DNA of 58,467 nucleotides, taken from contig JALSTK010000091.1 in NCBI GenBank assembly GCA_026983775.1, positions 1-58,467 of the forward strand. The letters run 5' to 3'. The stretch's first letter is position 1. Every line of letters begins with the position of its first letter. A program made the position numbers and the translations under genes. Below, in pieces: positions 7,627-16,641 of this stretch. The DNA is from Calditrichia bacterium. Its GTDB lineage: Bacteria; Calditrichota; Calditrichia; Calditrichales; Calditrichaceae. Under the pieces are notes generated by a model. That model had not been told where the DNA came from, searched no databases, and was given only the letters and a program-made list of their open reading frames with translations.

Positions 7627-9639
7627 TTATACGGCAGGAAGTTCTACAATAAACCGGGCACCGCTAACCATCTTCCCCTGATCGGAATAAGGCGATTCGA
7701 TCTGTATTTTCCCACCGTGGGCAGAGACGATTTTTTCTACGATACTCAGCCCAAGCCCATTTCCCTTTGGTGTTGTAGTAAAATACAGATCAAAGATTTT
7801 TTTCTGTAATTCTTCGCTCAGTCCCGTTCCGTGATCTTCAACCATAAACGCTGCGGTTTTTCCCTTACAGGAAAGTTTAATATTTATTTCGGAACCTCCC
7901 GGGGAAGCTTCCACGGCATTTTTTACCAGATTCAGGACGATTTGTTTCAACTGGTCGGCATCGGCTTTGACGGTACAGTTTTCATCTAAAAAATAATTGA
8001 TTTGGATGGAGTCGGATGACGGTAACACAGGTGCCAGAGCTTCAATAAGGGCCGAAAAGTTTACGTCCTGTAAATGTAGCTCCGGATCACGGGCATACGC
8101 TAAGAAGGTTTCGATAATCTGATTAATACGTGTGCTCTCCTGGCGGATGGCCCGGGTCATTTGTTTAAACTCGTCGGTTTGTGCTTCCGGCTGGAATTCT
8201 CTTTGTAATCGTTGGGCCAGCACTCCGATACCGTTCAAAGGGTTGCGAATTTCATGGGCTACTCGTGAAGCCAGTTCTCCCAGAGCGAGCAGGCGACCTT
8301 TTCTTTGCTGTAATTCTTCATATTCTTTTCTGGATGTAATATCCCGAAATAAAACGACATACAAATGTTGGTTAGGTGTATTGTTGAGTCCGGAGTGAAT
8401 ATGAAGGCGTTGTGCAGTGATTAACAAATATACGATTCCCCGAGAAGTCGAAAATCTTGCCTCCCGATTGAGCATTGTTTTGTTTGCATATAGGTCTTCC
8501 ATGATTTTAGCAGGGAAAGGCCATTCCGGTACCGAGAATAATTGTCCTTCCAGCTTTTCGGTCTCCGTATGGACAAGTTGGGCGGCGGCCTGGTTGACCA
8601 GATAGATATGCTGTGTATCATCGACTACAATAATGCCTTCTTCCATATTCTTAAAGACGGATGAAGTGGAGGTTTGGAGCTGTTCATACTTATGCTGTAG
8701 CAGAGTAAAATTCTGACGTTTCAAGAAATAAAAGAGTAGAATGCCTCCGAATAAGAGGAATAAAAGAGAATTCAAGATCAATCGCTTAACCAAACTTTGT
8801 TGTAATTTTTCCATGGGTCCGGCAGCCAGACCGATCGTAATACTTAAGCCCTGTGGCTCCGAGCGGTGATATTCGAAAATCTGCTCTTTGCCCAACGGGC
8901 GGATCTGCCACGAAACCGGTTTCGGCAGGGCAGGTTGTTGCCATTTTTCAGGGATAGGCCCTGCAGATGCCAAAATGGATTGTTTATCGGAAAGGATGAT
9001 ATAGACCAGGGAAGGATTGGTGACGAGATGCTCAATCCAGCCTTTAAGACGGTGGGGTCGTCCTCCGGGTATTCCCCGATAGAAGAGAGCCATATAACCG
9101 CGTTTATCACCTCGTGGCACCAAAACGACGGGAATCGGTCGCATCCGGCCCATTTGTGTTTTAATTAAAACGGCTCTATGCGGTGCAGGGTGATTCGATA
9201 AGTATGCTTCTATCCGTTTTTCTAACAGGGTACCGAACATCCTTCCGGTTTCTCTGCGGGAATGTCTTTTTAATTTTCCCCTGCCGGTAAAAAGTAAAAT
9301 TCTTACTCTGCCCTGTTGTCGGATATAATTAAGAACCGGTTTATGATCCGGATAATAAAGGCTGTCCAGTTGATGTACATACCGGGCCAGGTCCAAAAGG
9401 TGCTGCGCATCGCGTTCGTGTGCTTCTTTGTCGAACACGGAAATTTTAGAAGCGGATCGTAAAATCGTTTCCGAAAGGACCTTGGCTCGTTCCGTCCAGA
9501 GTTGTAATAGATCGATTTTTGCAGATCGGTATTCATTGAGCGCCGGCAGAAAAATAATCAGCGCTAAAATGAGTAACAGTAAAAGGGTCCAGGGGGAAAA
9601 GGCCTCTTTATATTTTAGACGGACAGAGTGGTATTTCAT
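7627..9639 (-). CDS. Membrane sensor histidine kinase, partner of the NtrC-like regulator
   Basis: 670 aa. One transmembrane segment lies at about 17-35 and a second at about 288-306, flanking a periplasmic region of about 250 residues that may be a double-Cache-like sensor. A PAS domain follows (about 325-430), then HisKA with phospho-His462 in VAHEIRNPLNG and an HATPase_c domain with N-box NLVKNAVEA and G-boxes near the C-terminus. This layout matches ZraS/NtrB-like kinases of sigma54 systems. It is the first gene of the kinase-regulator-Spy unit and has its own sigma54-like promoter at 9678-9693, suggesting autoregulation. The signal sensed cannot be read from the sequence. The ribosome site is weak. 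Confidence 0.93.
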   Translation of the reverse strand: MKYHSVRLKYKEAFSPWTLLLLLILALIIFLPALNEYRSAKIDLLQLWTERAKVLSETILRSASKISVFDKEAHERDAQHLLDLARYVHQLDSLYYPDHKPVLNYIRQQGRVRILLFTGRGKLKRHSRRETGRMFGTLLEKRIEAYLSNHPAPHRAVLIKTQMGRMRPIPVVLVPRGDKRGYMALFYRGIPGGRPHRLKGWIEHLVTNPSLVYIILSDKQSILASAGPIPEKWQQPALPKPVSWQIRPLGKEQIFEYHRSEPQGLSITIGLAAGPMEKLQQSLVKRLILNSLLFLLFGGILLFYFLKRQNFTLLQHKYEQLQTSTSSVFKNMEEGIIVVDDTQHIYLVNQAAAQLVHTETEKLEGQLFSVPEWPFPAKIMEDLYANKTMLNREARFSTSRGIVYLLITAQRLHIHSGLNNTPNQHLYVVLFRDITSRKEYEELQQRKGRLLALGELASRVAHEIRNPLNGIGVLAQRLQREFQPEAQTDEFKQMTRAIRQESTRINQIIETFLAYARDPELHLQDVNFSALIEALAPVLPSSDSIQINYFLDENCTVKADADQLKQIVLNLVKNAVEASPGGSEINIKLSCKGKTAAFMVEDHGTGLSEELQKKIFDLYFTTTPKGNGLGLSIVEKIVSAHGGKIQIESPYSDQGKMVSGARFIVELPAV

Positions 9640-9677
9640 ATTCGTATTTCTATATTATTGGCGGTAAAAACTAATAA

Positions 9678-9693
9678 GGCAAGAATTGTGCCT
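9678..9693 (-). promoter_or_regulatory. Sigma54-like promoter of the kinase-regulator operon
   Basis: The minus strand reads AGGCACAATTCTTGCC. It has the invariant GG (9692/9691) and GC (9680/9679) exactly 10 bases apart, with two mismatches to TGGCAC-N5-TTGCA. Predicted start is near 9667, 28 bases before the kinase ATG. It would make the two-component genes autoregulated. It is weaker than the site at 6105-6122. Confidence 0.6.
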
Positions 9694-9710
9694 CAATTAA
9701 AATTAAGTAA

Positions 9711-9741
9711 AGACGGTACTCTCCCTCAAAAAGTACCGTCT
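9711..9741 (-). terminator. Terminator after the tricorn gene
   Basis: Ten-base arms AGACGGTACT and AGTACCGTCT with an 11-base loop, followed on the minus strand by TTTACTTAATTTT. It lies 15 bases after the tricorn stop codon and just upstream of the kinase promoter. A regulatory role for the inverted repeat is not excluded. Confidence 0.75.
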
Positions 9742-9756
9742 CTTAAAACCACCTTC

Positions 9757-12700
9757 TTATTTTAAAGAGGGTTTGCTTTTATCGGGATAGACCGGTTTTT
9801 TAAAGATCGTTTTGGGGCGTGTACTAATTTCATTCAAAATTACTTCAATAGCCTTGTCCAATTGATCATCTTTGCCCTTTAATACATCTGCCGGCAAATT
9901 AACCACCAGAATATCCGGATCAACTCCGTGTCCTTCGATAACCCAATGTCCGTTCCTGTTGTATTCTCCAAACTGGGGAGGGGTAACCGTACCATTGTCG
10001 ATCAAGGGCTCATGAGGCTCAATACCGACTGCGCCGCCCCAGGTGCGTTGGCCGATGATCGGGCCCAAATGGCGGGATTTCCATGCTTCGGAAAAGAGTT
10101 CTCCGTCAGAGCCGGTATCATGATTAATGAGGAGAACCAGATACCCGCCAAAGGTACGCTCCGGTACGGGAGTCGGTTTGCCTTCGCGGGGCTGCATGAA
10201 GGTGTTGATCGTTCGCTCGAGGCGATCATGAATCTGCTTACTGGTAAAACCTCCGCCGTTGTAACGCACATCAATGATCATTCCTTTCTTATAATACTGG
10301 GGATAAAATCCCTTAGCGAATTCAATCAATCCGTCTTGCATCATATTCGGAAGATGGACATAGCCAACTTGATGGTCGGTTTTCCGATCTACATAATGCC
10401 GGTTTTTCAGTGACCAGGCGTGGTATCGCAAAGCATATTCGGAATTCAGGGTTTTAACCAGATAGGTTGAAGCTTTTTCAAATGAAGGTTTTCGGTTATA
10501 GGTAAGCTCTACAACCTGACCCGCTTTGTTCTCCAAATATTTGTAAATATTGTCACCCGGAAGGATTTTAACCCCGTCGATTGCCAGGATATAATCCCCC
10601 TTCTCGACAGGACACCCCGGTTGGTACAAAGGCGAACGAATCTTTCCATCCCAATTATCCGTGGGAATGATGCGTTTGATTCTTGGAAATGAATGGGGCT
10701 TAACCTCGAATTCTGCGCCCAACAAACCCGTGCGAATGGATTTGGGATGCTGAACATCGCCCCCGTAAACATAGGTATGTCCGGCGTTAATTTCCGCAAT
10801 CATTTCACCGATCAGATAATTCACATCTCCCCTCGAGCCACAGTAAGGGATGAATCGGCGATACATGTCTCCGACTTTCTTCCAATCCAAACCGTGCATG
10901 TGTTTATCATAAAACCAATCCCGTTCGATGCGCCAGGCTTCATCGAAGACCTGGGCATATTCTTTTTGCTTATCGATTTTAATAGGTACCTTTTTTAAAG
11001 GCAGTAAACCGTCACCCACTTTCGCTTTTCCCAGATCAACGACACCATATTGGGAGCCTGATTTGTAAATCATACGTTTGGCATCTGCCGAAAGGTGGTA
11101 CTGGCTTATTCCACTCATTAATTTACTGATTTTACCTTTCTTAAAGGTGAATTTGTAAAGGTCCAGGTTTGTGCCTGTATTTTGATCGGTTACGGTTTGA
11201 TATTTAAGGAATTCATTCTCTGTCTTCTTTAGAAACACAAATCCGGTTTTGATTGCTTCCAGCCGAAAGAGATTTCCGGATTTTACCGGTGCGGCAATAG
11301 TGCGTAATTCAAAAGCAGCAAGACTGGCGTCGCCGGAGCCGGTGGTAGAGACGATCAGGTTTTTACTGCGCTTGCTATCCTTTTTATCCTTGCTTTGGTC
11401 AAAAATGTTTTTGGGCCGGAAAGGAGATGGATCCCCCTCTTTAAGGATAACCAGGTAAGGTTTGGCCATATTGAGAAAAATATGGTTTTGATCCACAAAC
11501 CCCATAATCGGTTTAAAGGTGCGGTTGGATAAAAAATAGAGATAACGGCCATCTTTACTAAACGATGGACTCCAGTCTTCCGTCATGGTACTTGTTACGC
11601 GGTATATTTCCCCGGTTTTCATGGAAAACAGGAAAATGGATTCGTATAATGAGCGTTCCATTTTGGAATAAGCAATCCATTTGCTGTCCGGTGACCAGGA
11701 GTAGTCCTGGATTCCCCAGCGTTCCCAGGCGTCATCATATTGGCCTTTGTCGATAATGGAGCGTTTTTTTGTTTTTACATCTACTAAATTTAATTGCATA
11801 AATTTGTCATGAAAGAGGATGTATTTACTATCGGGAGACCATACGGGGTTGATACGAAAACCTTTGTTGCCGCTGGTCAATTGAATCCAATCGGCGGAAC
11901 CCTTAGGATCGGTGATATATAATTCGTCTTCGCCGGTTTTATCGGAAAAGAAGGCAACCCATTGCCCGTCAGGCGACCAGACCGGATTTTTTTCGCGGGA
12001 GGCCGAGGATTGGGTCAGGTTATAGGGTACCCCCTTATCTGCGGGGATATCGACTATTTCTCCACGAATTTCGAGAATGGCTCTTTTACCTTTCGGCGAG
12101 AGTCCGAATCCGCGTACATAGCGGTTGTCGTTAATATAAGAGGATCGAATTAACGTACGATCGGAAGGGATTTCAATGTCCACCTTCTGTATTTTACCGC
12201 TGGCTAAATCCAGTAGATATAAGGTTTCTGCATATTGGTAAATAATTTTGCCCGGACCCAGAGAGGGATATTTGACATCATAATCGCTATAATGGGTCAT
12301 ACGGGAAATTTGACCGGTTTTCAAATCATATTTATAGATATTTAGAGTACCGTCTTCACGATCGGAAGTAAAATAGATAGCGGAACCGTACCACATAGGG
12401 AAATTATCCGTACCGTCATATTGGGTGATTTTATGATAATCCTTTTTGTTAAAATTGCCCATCCAGATATCCTGTGCCGTCCCCCCTTTGTGTCGCTTCC
12501 AATGGCGGAATTCACGGGTAATTCGGTTGTAAGCAATGGATTTGCCGTCCGGGGAAAGGGTAGCCAAACCGGCCCGATCAACAGGCAATTTTTCAGGCAT
12601 TCCTCCCTTAAGCGAAACCTGGTAAACCATATCCGCCCGATAAGGCCAGGCCCGCCGAGAACGGAAAAGAATATGTTTACCATCGGGAAACCAATCCAGT

Positions 12701-13026
12701 ACTAAGTCCTGCGCCGGATGATAGGTTAAACGTACGGGTTCACTGCCGTTGATGTCCATTACATAGACATCACTCCCCCCGTCATAATTACCTGTAAAAG
12801 CCAGTTTGGAACCGTCGGGACTAAATTTAGCGAAAATTTCCGCACCATCCGAACGCGTAATTCGCTTAGCGATTCCACCGTTAATGCTTACCAGCCAAAG
12901 GTCGCCTTCATATGTAAAAACGATATGATCTCTGGAAACATCCGCATAACGCATTAGATGGGATTCTGCGAAGACAAGAGTGAAACTGAGTAGTAGAGAT
13001 AACAAAACAGAGTTTAATAAACGCAT
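9757..13026 (-). CDS. Tricorn-protease homologue (S41 family)
   Basis: 1089 aa exported peptidase. A signal peptide ends near FAES (residue 22). Two beta-propeller regions follow, built of PD40/WD40-like repeats with recurrent (F/W)SPDG(K/S) motifs (about 25-330 and 330-690). A helical core segment with AGHTYVYGGD holds the expected catalytic histidine. A PDZ-like domain (about 770-870) precedes the S41 protease domain, where TGSDGE near residue 970 carries the nucleophilic serine. Archaeal tricorn degrades oligopeptides in the cytosol; bacterial relatives with signal peptides are inferred to act in the periplasm. A GTG precedes the chosen ATG, but GGAGG is better spaced for the ATG. It is a single-gene unit with its own terminator. 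Confidence 0.93.
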   Translation of the reverse strand: MRLLNSVLLSLLLSFTLVFAESHLMRYADVSRDHIVFTYEGDLWLVSINGGIAKRITRSDGAEIFAKFSPDGSKLAFTGNYDGGSDVYVMDINGSEPVRLTYHPAQDLVLDWFPDGKHILFRSRRAWPYRADMVYQVSLKGGMPEKLPVDRAGLATLSPDGKSIAYNRITREFRHWKRHKGGTAQDIWMGNFNKKDYHKITQYDGTDNFPMWYGSAIYFTSDREDGTLNIYKYDLKTGQISRMTHYSDYDVKYPSLGPGKIIYQYAETLYLLDLASGKIQKVDIEIPSDRTLIRSSYINDNRYVRGFGLSPKGKRAILEIRGEIVDIPADKGVPYNLTQSSASREKNPVWSPDGQWVAFFSDKTGEDELYITDPKGSADWIQLTSGNKGFRINPVWSPDSKYILFHDKFMQLNLVDVKTKKRSIIDKGQYDDAWERWGIQDYSWSPDSKWIAYSKMERSLYESIFLFSMKTGEIYRVTSTMTEDWSPSFSKDGRYLYFLSNRTFKPIMGFVDQNHIFLNMAKPYLVILKEGDPSPFRPKNIFDQSKDKKDSKRSKNLIVSTTGSGDASLAAFELRTIAAPVKSGNLFRLEAIKTGFVFLKKTENEFLKYQTVTDQNTGTNLDLYKFTFKKGKISKLMSGISQYHLSADAKRMIYKSGSQYGVVDLGKAKVGDGLLPLKKVPIKIDKQKEYAQVFDEAWRIERDWFYDKHMHGLDWKKVGDMYRRFIPYCGSRGDVNYLIGEMIAEINAGHTYVYGGDVQHPKSIRTGLLGAEFEVKPHSFPRIKRIIPTDNWDGKIRSPLYQPGCPVEKGDYILAIDGVKILPGDNIYKYLENKAGQVVELTYNRKPSFEKASTYLVKTLNSEYALRYHAWSLKNRHYVDRKTDHQVGYVHLPNMMQDGLIEFAKGFYPQYYKKGMIIDVRYNGGGFTSKQIHDRLERTINTFMQPREGKPTPVPERTFGGYLVLLINHDTGSDGELFSEAWKSRHLGPIIGQRTWGGAVGIEPHEPLIDNGTVTPPQFGEYNRNGHWVIEGHGVDPDILVVNLPADVLKGKDDQLDKAIEVILNEISTRPKTIFKKPVYPDKSKPSLK

Positions 13027-13270
13027 CACGGCCTCCTTGAAAGTTTAATGAAGCAAAGAAAAATGAACAGGATCAATTTAACTAAAAAAAAGAATGATGT
13101 CAGCACATTTTTTAAAAGTGGACGCAATCCAATGAAAAAAGTCATGGATTTTCAGCTAATAAAATTTCGGTATAATTTATTTGCTAAAAAATGCTGATAA
13201 AACGTTCATTAAATATATTCTCCTGGAAAAGTAGATTGCATGTTTTCGACCTTGGATTTAAATTGAATGA

Positions 13271-14692
13271 ATGAAAATGGAACAAGAAAATCTTTCTGCC
13301 AATAAACAGGCGGCTCACGGTCGTTTTACACGCAATGCCGAAGCATTGGGTAAGGAAAAGATAGGGAAACTTCTTTTACGCTTGTCCGTACCGGCCACGG
13401 CCGGGATGATTTCTATGTCCCTTTACAACCTGGTAGATACCATTTTTGTAGGGCGGGGAGTCGGCACATTGGCTATAGGCGGGTTGTCAATTGTCATGCC
13501 TATTCAGATGCTAATTTTTGCTTCGACTCAAACCCTGGGCATCGGCGGTTCCTCGGTTATATCGCGCATGTTGGGGGCGCGGGATCATAAACAGGCGGAT
13601 CATAGTTTCGGCAATCTGATTTCACTGACTTTGCTGCTTAGCGCGGGCCTGTTGATTGTCGGCTATGCTTTCTCCGATACGATTTTATATCTATTCGGCT
13701 CGGCCGGCGATATAAAAACTTTTGCAAAAGATTATTATATGATTGTTTTGGCCGGCACACCCTTTTTAAGTTATGCCATGGTGTTAAACAGTATTATCCG
13801 TGCCGAAGGGAATGCACGTACGGCAATGCTTACTATGATGGTTGCCGCAGCGATCAACATGGTTCTGGATCCCATTTTTATTTTCGGTCTGCATATGGGG
13901 GTCAAGGGGGCGGCCCTGGCCAGTGTAATTGCTCAGTTCTGCACCTTTTTATATATCGGATACTATTTCAGTCGCGGAAAAAGCGCTTTGCATTTTTCGG
14001 TACGGAATTTAAAACCGGACCTGCCCATTGTCCGGGAAATTTTAGCCATCGGTGCTTCTTCTTTAGGCAGACATGGTGCGGGCAGTATTTTGGCGGCGAT
14101 CTTGAACCATGTCCTTTTTGCCTATGGCGGTTCTGTTTCGGTTGCAGCTTACGGTGTAATTAATCGGGTTTTACGAGTAATTTTTATGCCGATGATGGGC
14201 TTAGTGCAGGGATATTTACCGATCGCCGGCTTCAACTATGGAGCGAACGATTTTCGTCGTGTAAAAGAGGTCTCGAAAATCGCCCTGAAATGGGCCTCAG
14301 TTATCGCCCTGGGATTGTATATTTTATTGATGGTCTTTCCCCGCCAGGTCATTGCTGTTTTCACTCAGGATGAACAACTGATTCAAATCGGCCGCTATGC
14401 CCTGCGGGTAATTATTTTGGTGATGCCCATCTTAAGTTTTCAATTGATCGGCGCCAGCTATTTTCAGGCAGCTGGTAAGGCCCTTCCTTCGTTCATATTA
14501 GCCCTGTCCAGGCAAATTTTGCTGTTACTGCCTCTTCTATTGATTCTGCCCCTCTTTTGGGGCTTGAACGGAATATGGTTTGCCTTCCCGATTTCGGATA
14601 CTCTGGCCACATTCATTACACTCGGCTTTCTCTTACCGGAGTTACGCTGGGTGAGAAGAAAGATAAAAGAGATGGATACAACTTCTATTTAG
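13271..14692 (+). CDS. MATE-family multidrug/sodium antiporter
   Basis: 473 aa inner-membrane exporter with two homologous six-helix MatE halves. The first half starts KLLLRLSVPATAGMISMSLYNLVDTIFVG, a typical MATE opening (quoted here only as LLRLSVPATAG and NLVDTIFVG). The second begins near residue 245 with EILAIGASSLGRHGAGS. MATE proteins extrude cationic drugs or metabolites using sodium or proton gradients; substrate cannot be predicted. The ribosome site is poor, so the exact start (ATG at 13271 or 13277) is uncertain. The last 8 bases overlap the convergent glycosylase gene. The 240 bases upstream are an AT-rich divergent promoter region shared with the tricorn gene. Confidence 0.93.
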   Translation: MKMEQENLSANKQAAHGRFTRNAEALGKEKIGKLLLRLSVPATAGMISMSLYNLVDTIFVGRGVGTLAIGGLSIVMPIQMLIFASTQTLGIGGSSVISRMLGARDHKQADHSFGNLISLTLLLSAGLLIVGYAFSDTILYLFGSAGDIKTFAKDYYMIVLAGTPFLSYAMVLNSIIRAEGNARTAMLTMMVAAAINMVLDPIFIFGLHMGVKGAALASVIAQFCTFLYIGYYFSRGKSALHFSVRNLKPDLPIVREILAIGASSLGRHGAGSILAAILNHVLFAYGGSVSVAAYGVINRVLRVIFMPMMGLVQGYLPIAGFNYGANDFRRVKEVSKIALKWASVIALGLYILLMVFPRQVIAVFTQDEQLIQIGRYALRVIILVMPILSFQLIGASYFQAAGKALPSFILALSRQILLLLPLLLILPLFWGLNGIWFAFPISDTLATFITLGFLLPELRWVRRKIKEMDTTSI

Positions 14693-15296
14693 CCCGGCTG
14701 CACCAGGGATTTCCTTTAATCCTGAAACGCCACAATCTTTGGGCATCTTTCCCTGCATAGGAAATTCCTACTCTTTTACCGCTGAGAATATCCTTTTCAG
14801 CTATAACAATACCCCGGTCTTCAAGCCAGATTTGTTGCCCCAATAGAGAAAGTCCGCTATGTATCGAAGTGATTCCCAAAGCCCGGGTAAGTAAAGCCGG
14901 TCCGTTGCTGAGCTTAGAGGTGGCGGAAGAGAGTCCGCGGCGCCGCATCATAATTTCAATGCCATTTGCGGGTTGAAGAGCACGAACCAAAACAGCGTCG
15001 GGGATATCCCTTTTGTTGGTGACTATGTTGAAAAGATGATGCATTCCATAAATAAGATAGACATAAGCTACTCCCCCCGATTGGTACATAATGCGGGTAC
15101 GCGCAGTATACCGACCGTTAAAAGAATGAGAGGCACGATCCGTAAGGCCTTGATAAGCCTCGGTTTCAACGATCATACCTGCCGTCAATTGGTTGTTGAA
15201 TACAGTGATTAAAAATTTACCCAACAGTTCCTTACTAATCTGCACCACATCGGGACGCAGGTAAAAAGATAGGGGAAGTTTATAGGAGTCGGACAT
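14685..15296 (-). CDS. 3-methyladenine DNA glycosylase (AAG/MPG family)
   Basis: 203 aa base-excision-repair enzyme that removes alkylated purines. AAG-family landmarks are present: ELLGKFLI near the N-terminus, IVETEAYQG with the catalytic Glu near residue 45, DRASHSF, TARTRIMY, the G.AYVYLIYGMH segment, and VLVRALQP. Length is as usual for bacterial members. The 3' end overlaps the convergent MATE gene by 8 bases. No ribosome site is obvious before the ATG, and no other repair genes are adjacent. Confidence 0.95.
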   Translation of the reverse strand: MSDSYKLPLSFYLRPDVVQISKELLGKFLITVFNNQLTAGMIVETEAYQGLTDRASHSFNGRYTARTRIMYQSGGVAYVYLIYGMHHLFNIVTNKRDIPDAVLVRALQPANGIEIMMRRRGLSSATSKLSNGPALLTRALGITSIHSGLSLLGQQIWLEDRGIVIAEKDILSGKRVGISYAGKDAQRLWRFRIKGNPWCSRAK

Positions 15297-15351
15297 CTTT
15301 AAAAGTTTTTCTAAAAAGTATCCATTCGTGTTTAAATGACGGAATCATGAT

Positions 15352-16641
15352 TCAGATCAGCCGGGAAAATAAATCGGCTAATCGGCCCGTCAATTCTTTA
15401 CGATTATATTTATTTATTTCTTGCAGATTAATTCCGGAAAAGGCCTTTCCGGTTTGCCATTCGTGAAACCGGTCTACAATAAATCTTTTACTGCCCTGAT
15501 AGTCATCGTAATCGAATAATTGTCCGGCTCCGGTTTTTTTAAGAAGGCTGTCGGAAGCGCCGCCGGGGGGTCCATAAGCCAGAATGGGTTTTTGAACCAT
15601 TAAATATTCAAAGACCTTTCCCGTTAGAATCTGTCCGGCGCTTTCACTTTTATTGATAAAAAGAAGAAGAAGGTCGGCATGGGATATCTGTTTTAATACT
15701 TCCTTGTGACTGAGATAAGGTACGAACTGAACCGGGCAACCTGTGTTTTGTGTAGTGATTTTATCACGAATTTCTTCGCTTATATTACCGATAAATTCAG
15801 CAGAAATTTTTTCGGCGTAAAAATCATCGTTGCATAGATCCTGAAGCAGCTTAAAAAATATCGGCACATACTGAGAAGGAGTTAAGGATCCCATATATCG
15901 GATTGTGAATTTTGAATTGGGCTTTTCCCCCTCTGTTACCTGGATATCATCGGGATCAAAGCCGTTATCAAGAACGGTGATTCGCTTTTCTAAGGGTTCT
16001 TCGAAAAAACCGGGAATAATGGCGGTAACCTTATTGGCGCTTTGTATAACCTTTTTTTCCAGATAGCGATTGAGTAATCCCGATAAAGGATTTTTCCGTG
16101 AGGATTCATAATAATGAATCCTGGTCCAGGGGTCACGGAAGTCGGCCAGCCAGGGTAAATCGCTCCATTTGGCAAGTTTTAAGGCAATGAGGTGAACGGT
16201 TGGTGGCGGCGATGAAGAAAAAATTAAGGCCGGTTTTAAATTCCGAATGATTTCTTTTCCCGCTTTGACGGCAAAAGGTTTCCAGCCGATTTTGGCGTCC
16301 GGTATAAACACATTCAGGCGAATCCAGTGGGCGATCCTTTTTTGCCAGGATATATTTTTCTCGGCCAGGACCGAATCGGGAATCTGTTGTTCAAGCGGGA
16401 TACCGACAAATTTTTTATATAGAATATTCGGTTCAAAAGAACGGGTTTTAAAAACGGGTAAATCGGGGCGAATATCTTCCTCAAGTTCCGGATCCAGAGC
16501 GATGAACTCTCCCTTACGAACCGTAAGAATGATGGGTTGCCAACCAAAATCGGGTAAGTATTTACAAAACTTCAGTACTCGTTGAACACCGGGACCGCCT
16601 GCCGGAGGCCAATAATATGTGATTATTAAAACTTTTTTCAT
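15352..16641 (-). CDS. Glycosyltransferase, GT4-like (GT-B fold)
   Basis: 429 aa cytosolic glycosyltransferase. The N-terminal acceptor domain starts MKKVLIITYYWPPAGGPGVQR, matching GT4 family 'glycosyl transferase group 1' proteins. The C-terminal nucleotide-sugar domain includes a membrane-proximal segment GKVFEYLMVQKPILAYGPPGG near residue 365 (split here as FEYLMVQKP and AYGPPGG). Its ATG overlaps the stop of the upstream YfhO gene by four bases, so it is translationally coupled and last in the glycosylation operon. Donor and acceptor are unknown. Confidence 0.88.
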   Translation of the reverse strand: MKKVLIITYYWPPAGGPGVQRVLKFCKYLPDFGWQPIILTVRKGEFIALDPELEEDIRPDLPVFKTRSFEPNILYKKFVGIPLEQQIPDSVLAEKNISWQKRIAHWIRLNVFIPDAKIGWKPFAVKAGKEIIRNLKPALIFSSSPPPTVHLIALKLAKWSDLPWLADFRDPWTRIHYYESSRKNPLSGLLNRYLEKKVIQSANKVTAIIPGFFEEPLEKRITVLDNGFDPDDIQVTEGEKPNSKFTIRYMGSLTPSQYVPIFFKLLQDLCNDDFYAEKISAEFIGNISEEIRDKITTQNTGCPVQFVPYLSHKEVLKQISHADLLLLFINKSESAGQILTGKVFEYLMVQKPILAYGPPGGASDSLLKKTGAGQLFDYDDYQGSKRFIVDRFHEWQTGKAFSGINLQEINKYNRKELTGRLADLFSRLI

